64,000 nt of DNA from an uncultured Myxococcales bacterium (lineage in GTDB: Bacteria; Myxococcota_A; UBA9042), in NCBI GenBank assembly GCA_903883645.1, contig CAISBR010000030.1:26746-90745 (forward strand), read 5' to 3'. The position numbers and the translations under genes were made by a program. The notes under the pieces are model-generated. The model was not told where the DNA came from, searched no databases, and worked only from the letters and a program-made list of their open reading frames with translations. Below, piece after piece: positions 1 through 8,259 of this stretch; the first letter of the stretch is position 1; each line of letters begins with the position of its first letter.

Positions 1-327
1 CTGGAGCGTTTGCGCGAGATCGTAAGTAATCTTCGCGACTTTCAGCACGATCGCGTGCGCGGTGCCCTGGTAGGTTTGCTGACCTCGCGCTCCAACGAGA
101 TCCGCTTTTATGCCTTAGACGGTCTGGCGACGTACCCCGGCGAGCAAGTGGCGCCGCACTTTGCCGAGCGTATGCTCGACCCCGATGAGTCGATGCGCGT
201 CAAGTCGCTCGCCTTCGAGCTGGCCCTTGAACACCAAGTGCCGCTGGGGCCGTGGGCCGATGCGCTGCCTGCCATGATACCGCCCAATTATACGCTGGGC
301 GACGACGGGCTGCTGCAGCGAGCGTAA
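1..327 (+). CDS. HEAT-repeat protein, C-terminal fragment (gene starts before the window)
   Basis: The reading frame is open from the first base, so this is the last 108 residues of a longer protein. The visible part is helical and shows HEAT/PBS-lyase-type repeats, such as RVRGALVGLLTSRSNEIRFYA followed by MRVKSLAFELA in the next unit. HEAT repeats form a scaffold for protein binding, so no enzymatic role can be given. It ends about 130 bases before greA on the same strand. The cNMP-binding fusion protein near 53 kb also has HEAT repeats, but nothing shows that the two are related. Confidence 0.6.
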   Translation: MERLREIVSNLRDFQHDRVRGALVGLLTSRSNEIRFYALDGLATYPGEQVAPHFAERMLDPDESMRVKSLAFELALEHQVPLGPWADALPAMIPPNYTLGDDGLLQRA

Positions 328-460
328 CGCCAAGAATGCGAGGCGAATGACTTTCGCACGGCGCCGAGTGAGCCAGTTATGGCGTGCGCTGTGCTGTTTC
401 GTATCTACACCCGACGTTTTCGCGTACCCTTCCACCTTCCTTTCGAGAACGAGGCTCATG

Positions 461-937
461 ATGGCTACCGACACTCCGATTACGCCCCGCGGCCTCGCCA
501 GGCTGCACGAACAACTGCAGGTCATGCGCGAGGTTGAGCGCCCTCAAAACGTGCGCGATATCGAAGAGGCGCGCGCCCACGGCGACCTGCGCGAAAACGC
601 CGAATACCACGCGGCCAAAGAGCGGCAGGCGATGATTGCAGGCACCATGCAGATGCTTGAGACCACCATTGCCACTGCCACGGTGATCGACCCAAAAACG
701 CTTTCGGGTTCGCGAGTTGTCTTTGGCGCGACCGTGACAGTGACCGATGTGGATACCGAGCAGCAGTTCATGTATCAAATCGTCGGCGACTCGGAAGCGG
801 ACTTGAAGCAGGGGCTGATCTCGATCAGTTCGCCGATTGCCCGCGCGCTCATCGGTCGCGAATCTGGCGACGAGGTCACGGCCAACATGCCCGGCGGCAA
901 GCGCACCTTCGCGATCGACACCGTGGTATTCAAGTGA
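461..937 (+). CDS. greA: transcription elongation factor GreA
   Basis: The product is 158 residues, the usual GreA length. GreA binds the secondary channel of RNA polymerase and stimulates cleavage of backtracked transcripts. The N-terminal coiled coil carries the hallmark HGDLRENAEYHAAKE with the conserved Asp and Glu of the coil tip. The C-terminal FKBP-like domain follows, with an SSPIARALIGRESGDEV stretch. The start at 461, or the tandem ATG at 458, is chosen because it gives the family N-terminus and follows a GAACGAGG ribosome site. An in-frame upstream start would add 37 non-conserved residues. The stop overlaps the tsaE start, so the two are translationally coupled. Confidence 0.95.
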   Translation: MATDTPITPRGLARLHEQLQVMREVERPQNVRDIEEARAHGDLRENAEYHAAKERQAMIAGTMQMLETTIATATVIDPKTLSGSRVVFGATVTVTDVDTEQQFMYQIVGDSEADLKQGLISISSPIARALIGRESGDEVTANMPGGKRTFAIDTVVFK

Positions 938-1401
938 TGACGAAGACGTTGCAACTGCCTAACGAACTGCTCGTCGACGCGGAGTCGCTTGAGCAGCTGG
1001 GGATGCAGCTTGCGCAGCAAATCGGTCCCGGCGATGTGCTGGCTTTGGTTGGGCCGCTGGGCGCGGGGAAAACTACGCTGACGCGCGGCCTTGCGCGGGG
1101 TCTACAGCTCGACGCCGGGGCGGTGGCGAGTCCGACCTTTGCCCTAGCCCATACCTATAGGGGCGGCGATATCACGTTGCTGCACCTTGACTTGTATCGC
1201 ATTGCCAATCCGGCTGAGGCCGAGGCCGCGGGCATCGAAGACCTGCTGTACGACGCTGAGGCTGTTGTGGTGGTCGAGTGGCCCGAGCGCGCCCTACCGC
1301 TGATTCCCGACTCGGCGACCTGGCTGCAAATCGATGTCGTTGCGGGCGGACGCCGTGTCGAGCAGGTCTTGCCGCCAAAGACTCCGCCGAAAATCCTGTA
1401 G
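937..1401 (+). CDS. tsaE: tRNA threonylcarbamoyladenosine biosynthesis ATPase TsaE
   Basis: TsaE is the ATPase that works with TsaB and TsaD to make the t6A modification at position 37 of ANN-decoding tRNAs. The roughly 154-residue product has the Walker A GPLGAGKTT near residue 40, the SPTF motif, the HLDLYR segment and a late EWPER, all in family order. The ATG at 937 shares a base with the greA stop (TGATG); a GTG at 934 is an alternative start. Both arrangements imply coupled translation with greA. The remaining tsa genes are not in the window. Confidence 0.93.
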   Translation: MTKTLQLPNELLVDAESLEQLGMQLAQQIGPGDVLALVGPLGAGKTTLTRGLARGLQLDAGAVASPTFALAHTYRGGDITLLHLDLYRIANPAEAEAAGIEDLLYDAEAVVVVEWPERALPLIPDSATWLQIDVVAGGRRVEQVLPPKTPPKIL

Positions 1402-1544
1402 CGTCAGTATCTTCTACGCCCGCCGCCACGATTCCCGGCCCTGGTTGCTAGTGAGCGCCGCGTTTGCGAAACTACAGGTGCACCTGGGCCCGGCGTCGCC
1501 GTGGCTGCAGACGCCGCGGTCGTGCGCCAGCTTGTGGGGATTTG

Positions 1545-4076
1545 ATGATGTGGGCCAACCTTCGGGGCCGTTTCGTTCAAAATAGCATAGGGTTGTTGTT
1601 CGCGGTGAGCGGCTTGTCCGCCGGCTGCAGCGACACCAACGCCGGCAATCAGGGCGGCGGCTTCACCGCGGGCGACAACGACGCCGACGGCTCGGGCCTC
1701 AGCGGTTTTTCGGACCTTGGCCAGGTGAACAACGACAGCGGCACGGTCGACGTCAGCTTCGGCGACTTTAAGACCGGGCCCGAAGACTTTGGCAAGCCGT
1801 GCAACCAAGCCACCGACTGCGCCTCGGGCTGGTGCGTACAGAACGACGTGGGCAAAGTGTGCAGCAAGACCTGCACGACCGATTGCGACCCGGGCTGGAC
1901 CTGCAATCAAGTGCAAAGCGGCGTCGACACTGCGTTTATTTGTATGCCCAAGTTCTTGCACCTGTGCGAGCCGTGCGGAGCGTCGGCAGACTGCAACGAA
2001 AACAACGGGCTCGACCACAAGTGCGTGCCATTCGCCAGCGGCAGCTTCTGTGGCGCCAAGTGCGACCCCGCGTCGAGCGACTGCCCTGCTAACTATGCGT
2101 GCCAACAGGTACTAGACCCCGATAGCGGCAAGAATTTGTTCCAGTGCATCCCCAATAGCGGCCAGTGCACCTGCTCGGCACTCGCTGTAGCCAACAAGGC
2201 CTCGACGCCATGTAACGTCAAGAATATATACGGTACATGCACTGGCAATCGCACTTGCACGGTGGCGGGTCTATCGGCCTGCAATGCCAAGGTGCCCGCT
2301 ACCGAAAGCTGCAACGGACTCGACGACGACTGCAACGGCCTGACCGACGACTTCGGCGACGCGGCCAAGTGCAAGACCACCAATGAATTCGGCACGTGCG
2401 ACGGCGGCAGTTACGTCTGCAAAGATGGCAAGCAAGTCTGCTCGGCGCCCGACGCCAAGCCCGAGACCTGCAACGGCTACGACGACGACTGCGACGGCAA
2501 GACCGACGAGGGCCTGTGCGACGACGGCAACCCGTGCACAATCGACACGTGCAACACCGACGGATCGTGCAAGAATTTTCAGCCGCCCAACGCGGGTTGC
2601 GACGATGGCGACGCCTGCACCACCCAAGACAAGTGCATCGACGGCAAGTGCGTGGGCGGCGCGCAGCAGATCTGCGACGACCAGAACCCTTGCACCATGG
2701 ACGTCTGCGATGTGATCAAGGGCTGCATCAAGACGGCTGCAGATGTGGGCAAACCCTGCGTCGACGATGGCGATCCGTGCACCACCGACGCCTGTGACGC
2801 TACCGGCAAGTGCACCCACACCACCCAATCGGGCATTTGCACCATCAACGGCCAGTGCGTCGCCGCGGGCAGCATCGACCCGAGCAATCCGTGCAAGGTG
2901 TGCAACCCGCTGCAAAGCAAGACAGCGTATGTACTGCAAAACGGCCTCTCGTGCGATGACGGCGACACCTGCACCGTGGCCGACAAGTGCTCGGCCGGCA
3001 TCTGCAAGGGCAAGGCCATGGACTGCTCGGGTCTCAGCGGCCCCTGCACGCAAGGCTTGTGCAGCCAGGGTGCGTGCCTCTCGGCGCCCAAGCCCGGCCC
3101 GTGCGAAGACGGCAACGCGTGCACCAGCGGCGACACCTGCGTCAGCGGCCAGTGCGTCGGCACGCCCAAAGACTGCAGCAACCTCGACTCGGCGTGTACC
3201 GCGGGCGTGTGCGAGTCGGGCGTATGCATGTCAAAGCCCAAGCCCAGCTCATGCGACGACGGCAACCCGTGCACCGTGGGCGACTCCTGCGCCTCGGGCG
3301 GCTGCAAGGGCACGCTGCTCGACTGCTCGGGCCTCGACGGTCCGTGCGGCAAGGGGATGTGCCAAGGCGGCACGTGCACCGCCCAGCCGGCCAACAGCGG
3401 CGCGGTCTGCAACGACGGCAATCCTTGCACCTACAGTGACACCTGTGCCAACGGTAAATGCGCTGGAACATCAAAGGACTGCAGCGCGCTAAGCAATGCC
3501 TGCGGCCCGGGCCTGTGCAACATCAGCACCGGCGTGTGCGGCAACTCGGTCAGCAACCCGGTGTGCACGCCCGGCCAGGTCGAGAACGGCAGCCAGGGCT
3601 GCGGCAACTGCGGCAATCAAACGCGCACCCGCACTTGCACGGCCAGCTGCGGCTGGGGCGCCTGGAGCGCGTGGGGCACCTGCAGCGGCCAAGGCGTCTG
3701 CGCCGCCGGCGCCAGCGAGAGCGCCAGTCAGGGCTGCGGCAACTGCGGCACCCAAAGCCACACACGCTCATGCAGCAGCTCGTGCCAGTGGAACGCATGG
3801 CCGGCCTGGAGCACGTGCAGCGGGCAGGGCGTCTGTGCCCCCGGCGCGCAATCGACCAGCTGCGGCGACCCGTGTGCAGCCAAGGTATGCAGCAGCAGTT
3901 GCCAGTGGGGTGCCTGCGGCCTAAAGCCCGGCGCGCAATGCTTGTACAAGAACGGCTCGAACTACCAGTGCTGCGGCACCAAGAAGTGGCAATTCTGCAA
4001 CAGTGATCCACCGCTCGCGGGCGGCAGCGCCTGCAGTTGGTTCCCGTGCCAGGCCGCCACCAACGCCTGTTTCTGA
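1545..4076 (+). CDS. large cysteine-rich lipoprotein with MopE-type, CTDC-type and thrombospondin-like repeats
   Basis: This is a predicted surface lipoprotein of about 843 residues. The tandem ATG at 1545/1548 gives a signal peptide ending in lipobox LSAGC and follows a GGGGAT ribosome site; a start at 1464 would bury the signal. In order it has a Cys-rich N-terminal domain, two MopE-type units (ESCNGLDDDCNG and ETCNGYDDDCDG), about eight CTDC-like units of the form CDDGNPCTxDxC, and a Trp/Cys-rich tail with WGAWSAWGTC-type thrombospondin-like units. Such repeats usually bind metal or calcium, or make adhesive stalks. The N-terminal domain is clearly related to that of the lipoprotein at 10457-14098. 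The next gene starts 7 bases after the stop. Exact function is unknown. Confidence 0.85.
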   Translation: MMWANLRGRFVQNSIGLLFAVSGLSAGCSDTNAGNQGGGFTAGDNDADGSGLSGFSDLGQVNNDSGTVDVSFGDFKTGPEDFGKPCNQATDCASGWCVQNDVGKVCSKTCTTDCDPGWTCNQVQSGVDTAFICMPKFLHLCEPCGASADCNENNGLDHKCVPFASGSFCGAKCDPASSDCPANYACQQVLDPDSGKNLFQCIPNSGQCTCSALAVANKASTPCNVKNIYGTCTGNRTCTVAGLSACNAKVPATESCNGLDDDCNGLTDDFGDAAKCKTTNEFGTCDGGSYVCKDGKQVCSAPDAKPETCNGYDDDCDGKTDEGLCDDGNPCTIDTCNTDGSCKNFQPPNAGCDDGDACTTQDKCIDGKCVGGAQQICDDQNPCTMDVCDVIKGCIKTAADVGKPCVDDGDPCTTDACDATGKCTHTTQSGICTINGQCVAAGSIDPSNPCKVCNPLQSKTAYVLQNGLSCDDGDTCTVADKCSAGICKGKAMDCSGLSGPCTQGLCSQGACLSAPKPGPCEDGNACTSGDTCVSGQCVGTPKDCSNLDSACTAGVCESGVCMSKPKPSSCDDGNPCTVGDSCASGGCKGTLLDCSGLDGPCGKGMCQGGTCTAQPANSGAVCNDGNPCTYSDTCANGKCAGTSKDCSALSNACGPGLCNISTGVCGNSVSNPVCTPGQVENGSQGCGNCGNQTRTRTCTASCGWGAWSAWGTCSGQGVCAAGASESASQGCGNCGTQSHTRSCSSSCQWNAWPAWSTCSGQGVCAPGAQSTSCGDPCAAKVCSSSCQWGACGLKPGAQCLYKNGSNYQCCGTKKWQFCNSDPPLAGGSACSWFPCQAATNACF
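2515..3460 (+). repeat. array of about eight CTDC-like Cys-rich coding repeats
   Basis: Within the lipoprotein gene the coding sequence repeats a unit translating to C-(D/E/N)-D-G-x-(P/A/T)-C-T followed by a C-terminal Cys four to five residues later. I count eight copies: CDDGNPCTIDTC, CDDGDACTTQDKC, CDDQNPCTMDVC, a DDGDPCTTDAC copy, CDDGDTCTVADKC, CEDGNACTSGDTC, CDDGNPCTVGDSC and CNDGNPCTYSDTC. This matches the Dictyostelium CTDC repeat pattern. Confidence 0.75.
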
Positions 4077-4083
4077 GGCTCCA

Positions 4084-4620
4084 ATGCACATTCGACTCGT
4101 GGTCGCTGCGGTCGCCGTTGCCGGCGCTGCCTTTGGTGTCGCCTGGGGCGTGCCGCGGTTGGCTCAGCGTCAAAGCCAAGACGAAGCCATGCGTACACTC
4201 ACGCAGCTGGTCAAGTCGGCATCAATTTACTATGTAAAACCAAGGGCTTCAGTGGCGGGCGATCGGGCCGCTTGCTCGTTCCCCAATGGCCAGATTCGCA
4301 CGCACCTGGCGGCGAGTTGTTGCGACCCGGCAGTTTCGGCGGGCAATGCCCTCTGCGATCCCAAGAAGATGGAGTGGAATCGCACGCTTTGGTCGGCGCT
4401 GAAATGGAAGCTCGAAGAGCCGCACGCCTTTATCTACGCCTACGAGGGCTCGGGAACCTTGGGCGACGCGCGGTTTACCGCCACTGCCTACGGCGACTTA
4501 GACTGCGACGGCATCTACTCGACCTTTCGCTTCACCGGCCGCGGCAGCGCGCAGAGCAAGCTCGACGACTGCATTTTGACCGACACGCCGACGTTCGAAG
4601 CCGTGAACCCCGGCGAGTAG
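4084..4620 (+). CDS. type IV pilin-like protein without a canonical prepilin leader
   Basis: This 178-residue protein has a single N-terminal hydrophobic helix followed by a soluble domain. The soluble part has the pattern of myxobacterial pilin-like proteins: paired Cys (SCCDP), a tryptophan pair (WNRTLWSALKW), EEPHAFIYAYE, and a late AYGDLDCDGIYSTF. The usual prepilin-peptidase site (short basic leader, G-F-T-L-x-E) is missing; the protein simply starts MHIRLVVAAVAVAG. The ATG at 4084 is chosen for the GAGG ribosome site that overlaps the stop of the lipoprotein upstream. It probably forms an operon with that gene. It may be a minor pseudopilin or a membrane-anchored relative. Confidence 0.65.
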   Translation: MHIRLVVAAVAVAGAAFGVAWGVPRLAQRQSQDEAMRTLTQLVKSASIYYVKPRASVAGDRAACSFPNGQIRTHLAASCCDPAVSAGNALCDPKKMEWNRTLWSALKWKLEEPHAFIYAYEGSGTLGDARFTATAYGDLDCDGIYSTFRFTGRGSAQSKLDDCILTDTPTFEAVNPGE

Positions 4621-4635
4621 CTTGCCGCCAAGCTA
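4618..4635. terminator. short inverted repeat containing both convergent stop codons
   Basis: TAGCTTG-CCGC-CAAGCTA forms a perfect 7-bp stem with a 4-base loop. The left arm begins with the TAG stop of the pilin-like gene and the right arm ends with the reverse-complement stop of the convergent lipoprotein gene. No T-tract follows, so it would be a weak bidirectional terminator or a mRNA 3'-end stabiliser. Confidence 0.45.
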
Positions 4636-6747
4636 GCGAAAACGCTGCAACCACACACCATCGCTCAGCTTATCGCCCGACCAGGCCACGACATAGCTGT
4701 CGGTCTCGGCCGAATAGCACAGCGAGGGCTGCAGCGGCATCTTGCCCAGCGACTGCGGCAGTGCCACGGCGGGCCCCAGGTTGGCGCCGCCATCGCTCGG
4801 AGATGTAACCACAATTTTGCGAATATAGAGTTGCGGTTCGTTGGCCGCTGCCGCCCGCCGCTCGACGATGGCCACCTGACCGGGCTTGCCGGCCACGGCG
4901 ACTGCAGCTAGCACTTCGGTGTCGACCTGTAGGTCTGCAGCCGTCACAAAGGCGGCGTTCAGTCCAATTCGCCGCCAGCGCAGCGTGTTCGAAGTATCAA
5001 AAAAGACTGCACCAAACGACGTTGGCGAGGCCATGGCCACCATCGAGCCACGCGGGGTCGTCGCGGCCACCATGCCCAGGTCTTGCGCGGTGCCGTTGGC
5101 CGACAGCGTATCCGAGTACAGCCGATACTGGGCAGCTCCCTGCGGATCTTGCCAAATTACACCAACATCTGCGTCGAATGCGGCCACCGTCGGCATACTT
5201 GCCGGGGCCTGCGCCAGGGTAGCGGTTTTGGCGATCGTCCCCAGGTCCAGGCCATCGAGAATGGCTGCCTGCACCGAACCGTCGGGCGGATTCCACACTG
5301 CGAGCCAGCGGGTCGATGGCAGCGGCGCCAGCGAGGGCCGGCATTGACCCCAACAGCCCGCATCGCTGACCTTGAGCACAGCGCCCTGGGGTTTGAAATC
5401 GGGGCCCAGCAAGCTGGCGTAGATGCCGTAGGGCGACGAGCCCTTGCTGGCCTTACCCTCCCAGACGATGCCGCGGACCCCGCCTGTTTGCGCCGCTGCG
5501 GACCAGCCCATGAATTCGCCTGTTGGTGTCTCGACATAGCCCCCTTGTCCGTCGTCGGTAAGCACCTTGGCGTGGACCAGCGGCACGAGTGGGTCGACGG
5601 GCGTGACCGCGCCGCTCGCCACATCGACCGTGGCCATGGGGTACGAGCCCTTGAGCACATCTTCGACCCGCCGCCAGGTGATGAGCGCGAGTCCGCCGCC
5701 GATGGCGCTGATCGAGGCGCGGCTGACATGGATGCCCGTTTGGCTGGGGTCGATGGTCGTAGAACTGGCCAATTGCTGCGCATCATCGAGTAGATCTACG
5801 CCAAAGCCGCCATCGCGGGGGATCTGAAAGGCGCATACGACCGGGTTCAAGCTGGCGGATGTGCCCACGACGGTGCCGCGAAACCAGCCCTTCTCGACCT
5901 GGTCGATGAACAAGCGGCCTTTGGGCACGCTGACTTTTAGGCCACTGAGGTCCGCGATTGTGCCACTAACCTGCAAGCTGCCGCCGATGGGCGAGGTCTT
6001 GTCGAGCTCAAACATGTCGCCGGCCTTGGCTGCGGCGGGGAAGCGCACCGTTAGCGTCATGCCGCCGGCGCCGATCTGCTTGCCGTCGATGCGGATGGTG
6101 TCGTCGCTGTCTTTGCTGCGGCTGCCTGTGCTCGCCCCCGTAGCGGTGGGCATGGCGAGTGCGAGTCCCGCCTTGCTGGGCATCGCCACGGTCACGCTTA
6201 CGGGCGCGCTGGCGACACCATCCACCACAAGCTGCACGGTCACGGTGCCTGGTCTCGCGCCAGCTATCCAGAATTTATCAGCACTTGCGCCCTTCCAGAC
6301 GTTGACCGCGGGCTGTGCTTGGCCGTCGCCAGCCAACTGCGCGCCCAGCTCGAAGTCGCTGCCGCCCAAGCGCACGCTGACCTTTTCGCTGGCGGAGGGG
6401 GCGCCATCGCTGCCGCTGACCCGCTTGACCGTGACGGCGAGTGGGCTGCGTGCGGCTACGGCAAGGGTGGGGGTTACGTCGATAGCCACTGCGGTGATGG
6501 TGGTCGACACATCGGGTTGGCCATCGCCGGTGGCGGTATCGCCGCTGGCATCGGCCGGTAAGCTGTCCGATACACCCATGTCTTTACTGGTATCTGGCAC
6601 CGAGATACTCGTGTCGCCGAGCTTGAACGTGACGCCGTCTGGGCCGCTGGTCCCTCCCGCGCTGCCACATGCCGCAAGCAGCGCGCTCAGCGCGAGCGTC
6701 GCCGCCAGCCCAAGTCCACGCCGCCTAAACCTCGCCGCTCGTTGCAT
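4633..6747 (-). CDS. exported lipoprotein of about 704 residues, unknown function
   Basis: The N-terminus MQRAARFRRRGLGLAATLAL ends in a good lipobox (LLAAC), predicting an outer-membrane-anchored or periplasmic lipoprotein. The start at 6747 has a GGGGAG ribosome site; longer in-frame starts place the signal in the middle of the protein. A Ser/Thr/Asp-rich linker follows, then a region with Ig-like beta character (VTVKRVSGSDGAPSASEKVS). The C-terminal half has repeated short blocks such as WLAVWNPPDG and YVVAWSGDKLSDG, suggesting a beta-propeller. No catalytic motif is recognised. It converges on the pilin-like gene and is divergent from the aminotransferase gene. Confidence 0.75.
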   Translation of the reverse strand: MQRAARFRRRGLGLAATLALSALLAACGSAGGTSGPDGVTFKLGDTSISVPDTSKDMGVSDSLPADASGDTATGDGQPDVSTTITAVAIDVTPTLAVAARSPLAVTVKRVSGSDGAPSASEKVSVRLGGSDFELGAQLAGDGQAQPAVNVWKGASADKFWIAGARPGTVTVQLVVDGVASAPVSVTVAMPSKAGLALAMPTATGASTGSRSKDSDDTIRIDGKQIGAGGMTLTVRFPAAAKAGDMFELDKTSPIGGSLQVSGTIADLSGLKVSVPKGRLFIDQVEKGWFRGTVVGTSASLNPVVCAFQIPRDGGFGVDLLDDAQQLASSTTIDPSQTGIHVSRASISAIGGGLALITWRRVEDVLKGSYPMATVDVASGAVTPVDPLVPLVHAKVLTDDGQGGYVETPTGEFMGWSAAAQTGGVRGIVWEGKASKGSSPYGIYASLLGPDFKPQGAVLKVSDAGCWGQCRPSLAPLPSTRWLAVWNPPDGSVQAAILDGLDLGTIAKTATLAQAPASMPTVAAFDADVGVIWQDPQGAAQYRLYSDTLSANGTAQDLGMVAATTPRGSMVAMASPTSFGAVFFDTSNTLRWRRIGLNAAFVTAADLQVDTEVLAAVAVAGKPGQVAIVERRAAAANEPQLYIRKIVVTSPSDGGANLGPAVALPQSLGKMPLQPSLCYSAETDSYVVAWSGDKLSDGVWLQRFR

Positions 6748-6894
6748 TTCCGCTCCCCGTTCGTGCCATTTCGCGTCGTACCGTCTTGCAAGCATAGCGA
6801 TTGCAGCGCCTGCCGCAAACGGGGGAGTTGCAGAAATGACCGGCGGATGCGAAAAGGGCTGCGCGTGCCGCAGGGTCGGCGGCGGACTGTTGCC

Positions 6895-8259
6895 GTGAAT
6901 GTTCTGGACCCTCAGGCACTGCCCCGCGTGACGATGCCCCTGCCGGGGCCGCAGTCGCAGCAGTGGCTGCAACGGCTGCGCGCGTGCGAGTCGCCCAACG
7001 TGACCGCAGTGGGCGCCGACTTCCCCATCGTGTGGCAGCAGGCGCGCGGGGCGGTGGTGCAAGACGTCGATGGCAATCAACTGCTTGATCTGGGGTCGGC
7101 TTTTGGCGTGGCGCTGATCGGCCATAATCATCCCGAGATCGTGGCGGCGGTCCATGCCCAGACCGATCGCCTGCTGCACGGCATGGGCGATGTGCACCCG
7201 CCGGCGGTGCGGATTGCGCTGCTCGAGCGGTTGCAACAGCTGGCACCGGGCGACTTGGGCCACGCGGTGCTGTGTGGTGGCGGCTCAGAGGCTGTTGAAG
7301 TAGCACAAAAAACTGCACTTTTGGCGACAGGTAAGCCGGGCGTCATCGCCTTTGCCGGTAGCTACCATGGGCTTGGCCACGGCGCCCTCAGCGCCACCAG
7401 TCGCCGCGATTTTCGCGAGCCATTTTCGGCCCATCTGTCGCAGCATGTAAGCTGGGTGCCGTTTCCGCAGCCGCTGCATCCCCCGGCCGGTGTCGCCGCA
7501 GACCGCGTGGTCGAGCACGTGCTTGGGCGGGTGACCGACCTGCTCGAGCATCCATCGCAAGGCGGCATTCCCATCGGCGCGGTGCTGGTCGAGCCGATTC
7601 AGGGGCGCGGCGGCTCAATTGTGCCGCCCCCAGAGTTCTTGAAGCAGCTCGCGGCGTTGTGTCGCGACCGCGGCGTCTTGCTCATTGCCGACGAGATCTT
7701 TACGGGTCTGGGTCGCACCGGTCAGCTTTGGGCGGGCGGCGAGGTGGTGCCCGATTTGCTGTGTGTGGGCAAGGCCTTGGGGGGCGGTATGCCGATTTCG
7801 GCGTGCCTGGGCCGCCCCGAGGTGATGGCTGCCTGGGGGCCGTCGCGCGGCGAAGCACTTCATACTTCTACGTTTTTGGGCCATCCGGTGGCAGCGGCGG
7901 CGGCACTGGCCACCCTCGACCTCATTGAACGCGACAACATCGCGGGCCAGGCGGCAGAGCAGGGTGCGGCATGGCTGCGCGAGCTCAGCGAGGCCCTGCG
8001 CGATGTGCCGGGGCTCGTCGAGCTGCGCGGCGCTGGTTTGATGATTGGCATTGAATTGGCTGATATTAAATGTAAAACGGCTGGACAGCGGGTGTGGAAC
8101 TGGGTGGTGGCGGCCCTGCAACAGGGCATCATCGTGCTGCCCGCCGGTGCGCGGGGCGAGGTGCTGCAGCTGACGCCACCCGTGAGCGTGACGGCCGAAC
8201 AACGCAGCATCGCCGTGGCCGCCTTGCAGCGGGCGCTGTGGGCCGCGGAGCGGGCATGA
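6895..8259 (+). CDS. class-III PLP-dependent aminotransferase
   Basis: The fold-type I aminotransferase has the expected order: a PGPQSQQWLQRLRACESPNVT N-terminus, cofactor-binding CGGGSEAVEVAQK, SYHGLGHGALS, the aspartate motif IADEIFTGLGRTG and the Schiff-base lysine in VGKALGGGMPIS. Class-III enzymes transaminate omega-amino groups or act on glutamate-semialdehyde-like substrates; the substrate cannot be told. The GTG at 6895 is preferred because family members carry a few residues before the PLPGP motif; ATG 6934 is an alternative. The stop overlaps the LuxE-like gene by four bases (ATGA), so the two are coupled and probably share a pathway. Confidence 0.85.
   Translation: MNVLDPQALPRVTMPLPGPQSQQWLQRLRACESPNVTAVGADFPIVWQQARGAVVQDVDGNQLLDLGSAFGVALIGHNHPEIVAAVHAQTDRLLHGMGDVHPPAVRIALLERLQQLAPGDLGHAVLCGGGSEAVEVAQKTALLATGKPGVIAFAGSYHGLGHGALSATSRRDFREPFSAHLSQHVSWVPFPQPLHPPAGVAADRVVEHVLGRVTDLLEHPSQGGIPIGAVLVEPIQGRGGSIVPPPEFLKQLAALCRDRGVLLIADEIFTGLGRTGQLWAGGEVVPDLLCVGKALGGGMPISACLGRPEVMAAWGPSRGEALHTSTFLGHPVAAAAALATLDLIERDNIAGQAAEQGAAWLRELSEALRDVPGLVELRGAGLMIGIELADIKCKTAGQRVWNWVVAALQQGIIVLPAGARGEVLQLTPPVSVTAEQRSIAVAALQRALWAAERA

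Noticed and set aside
2271..3053. 260-codon minus-strand frame opposite the CTDC repeats
   Set aside because: Composition is Ala/Val/Arg only and mirrors the repeat codons; no start signal.
5861..6898. 345-codon plus-strand frame antisense to the exported lipoprotein gene
   Set aside because: Low-complexity Ser/Pro/Ala/Leu stretch with no motif; the minus-strand frame has a clear lipobox and ribosome site.
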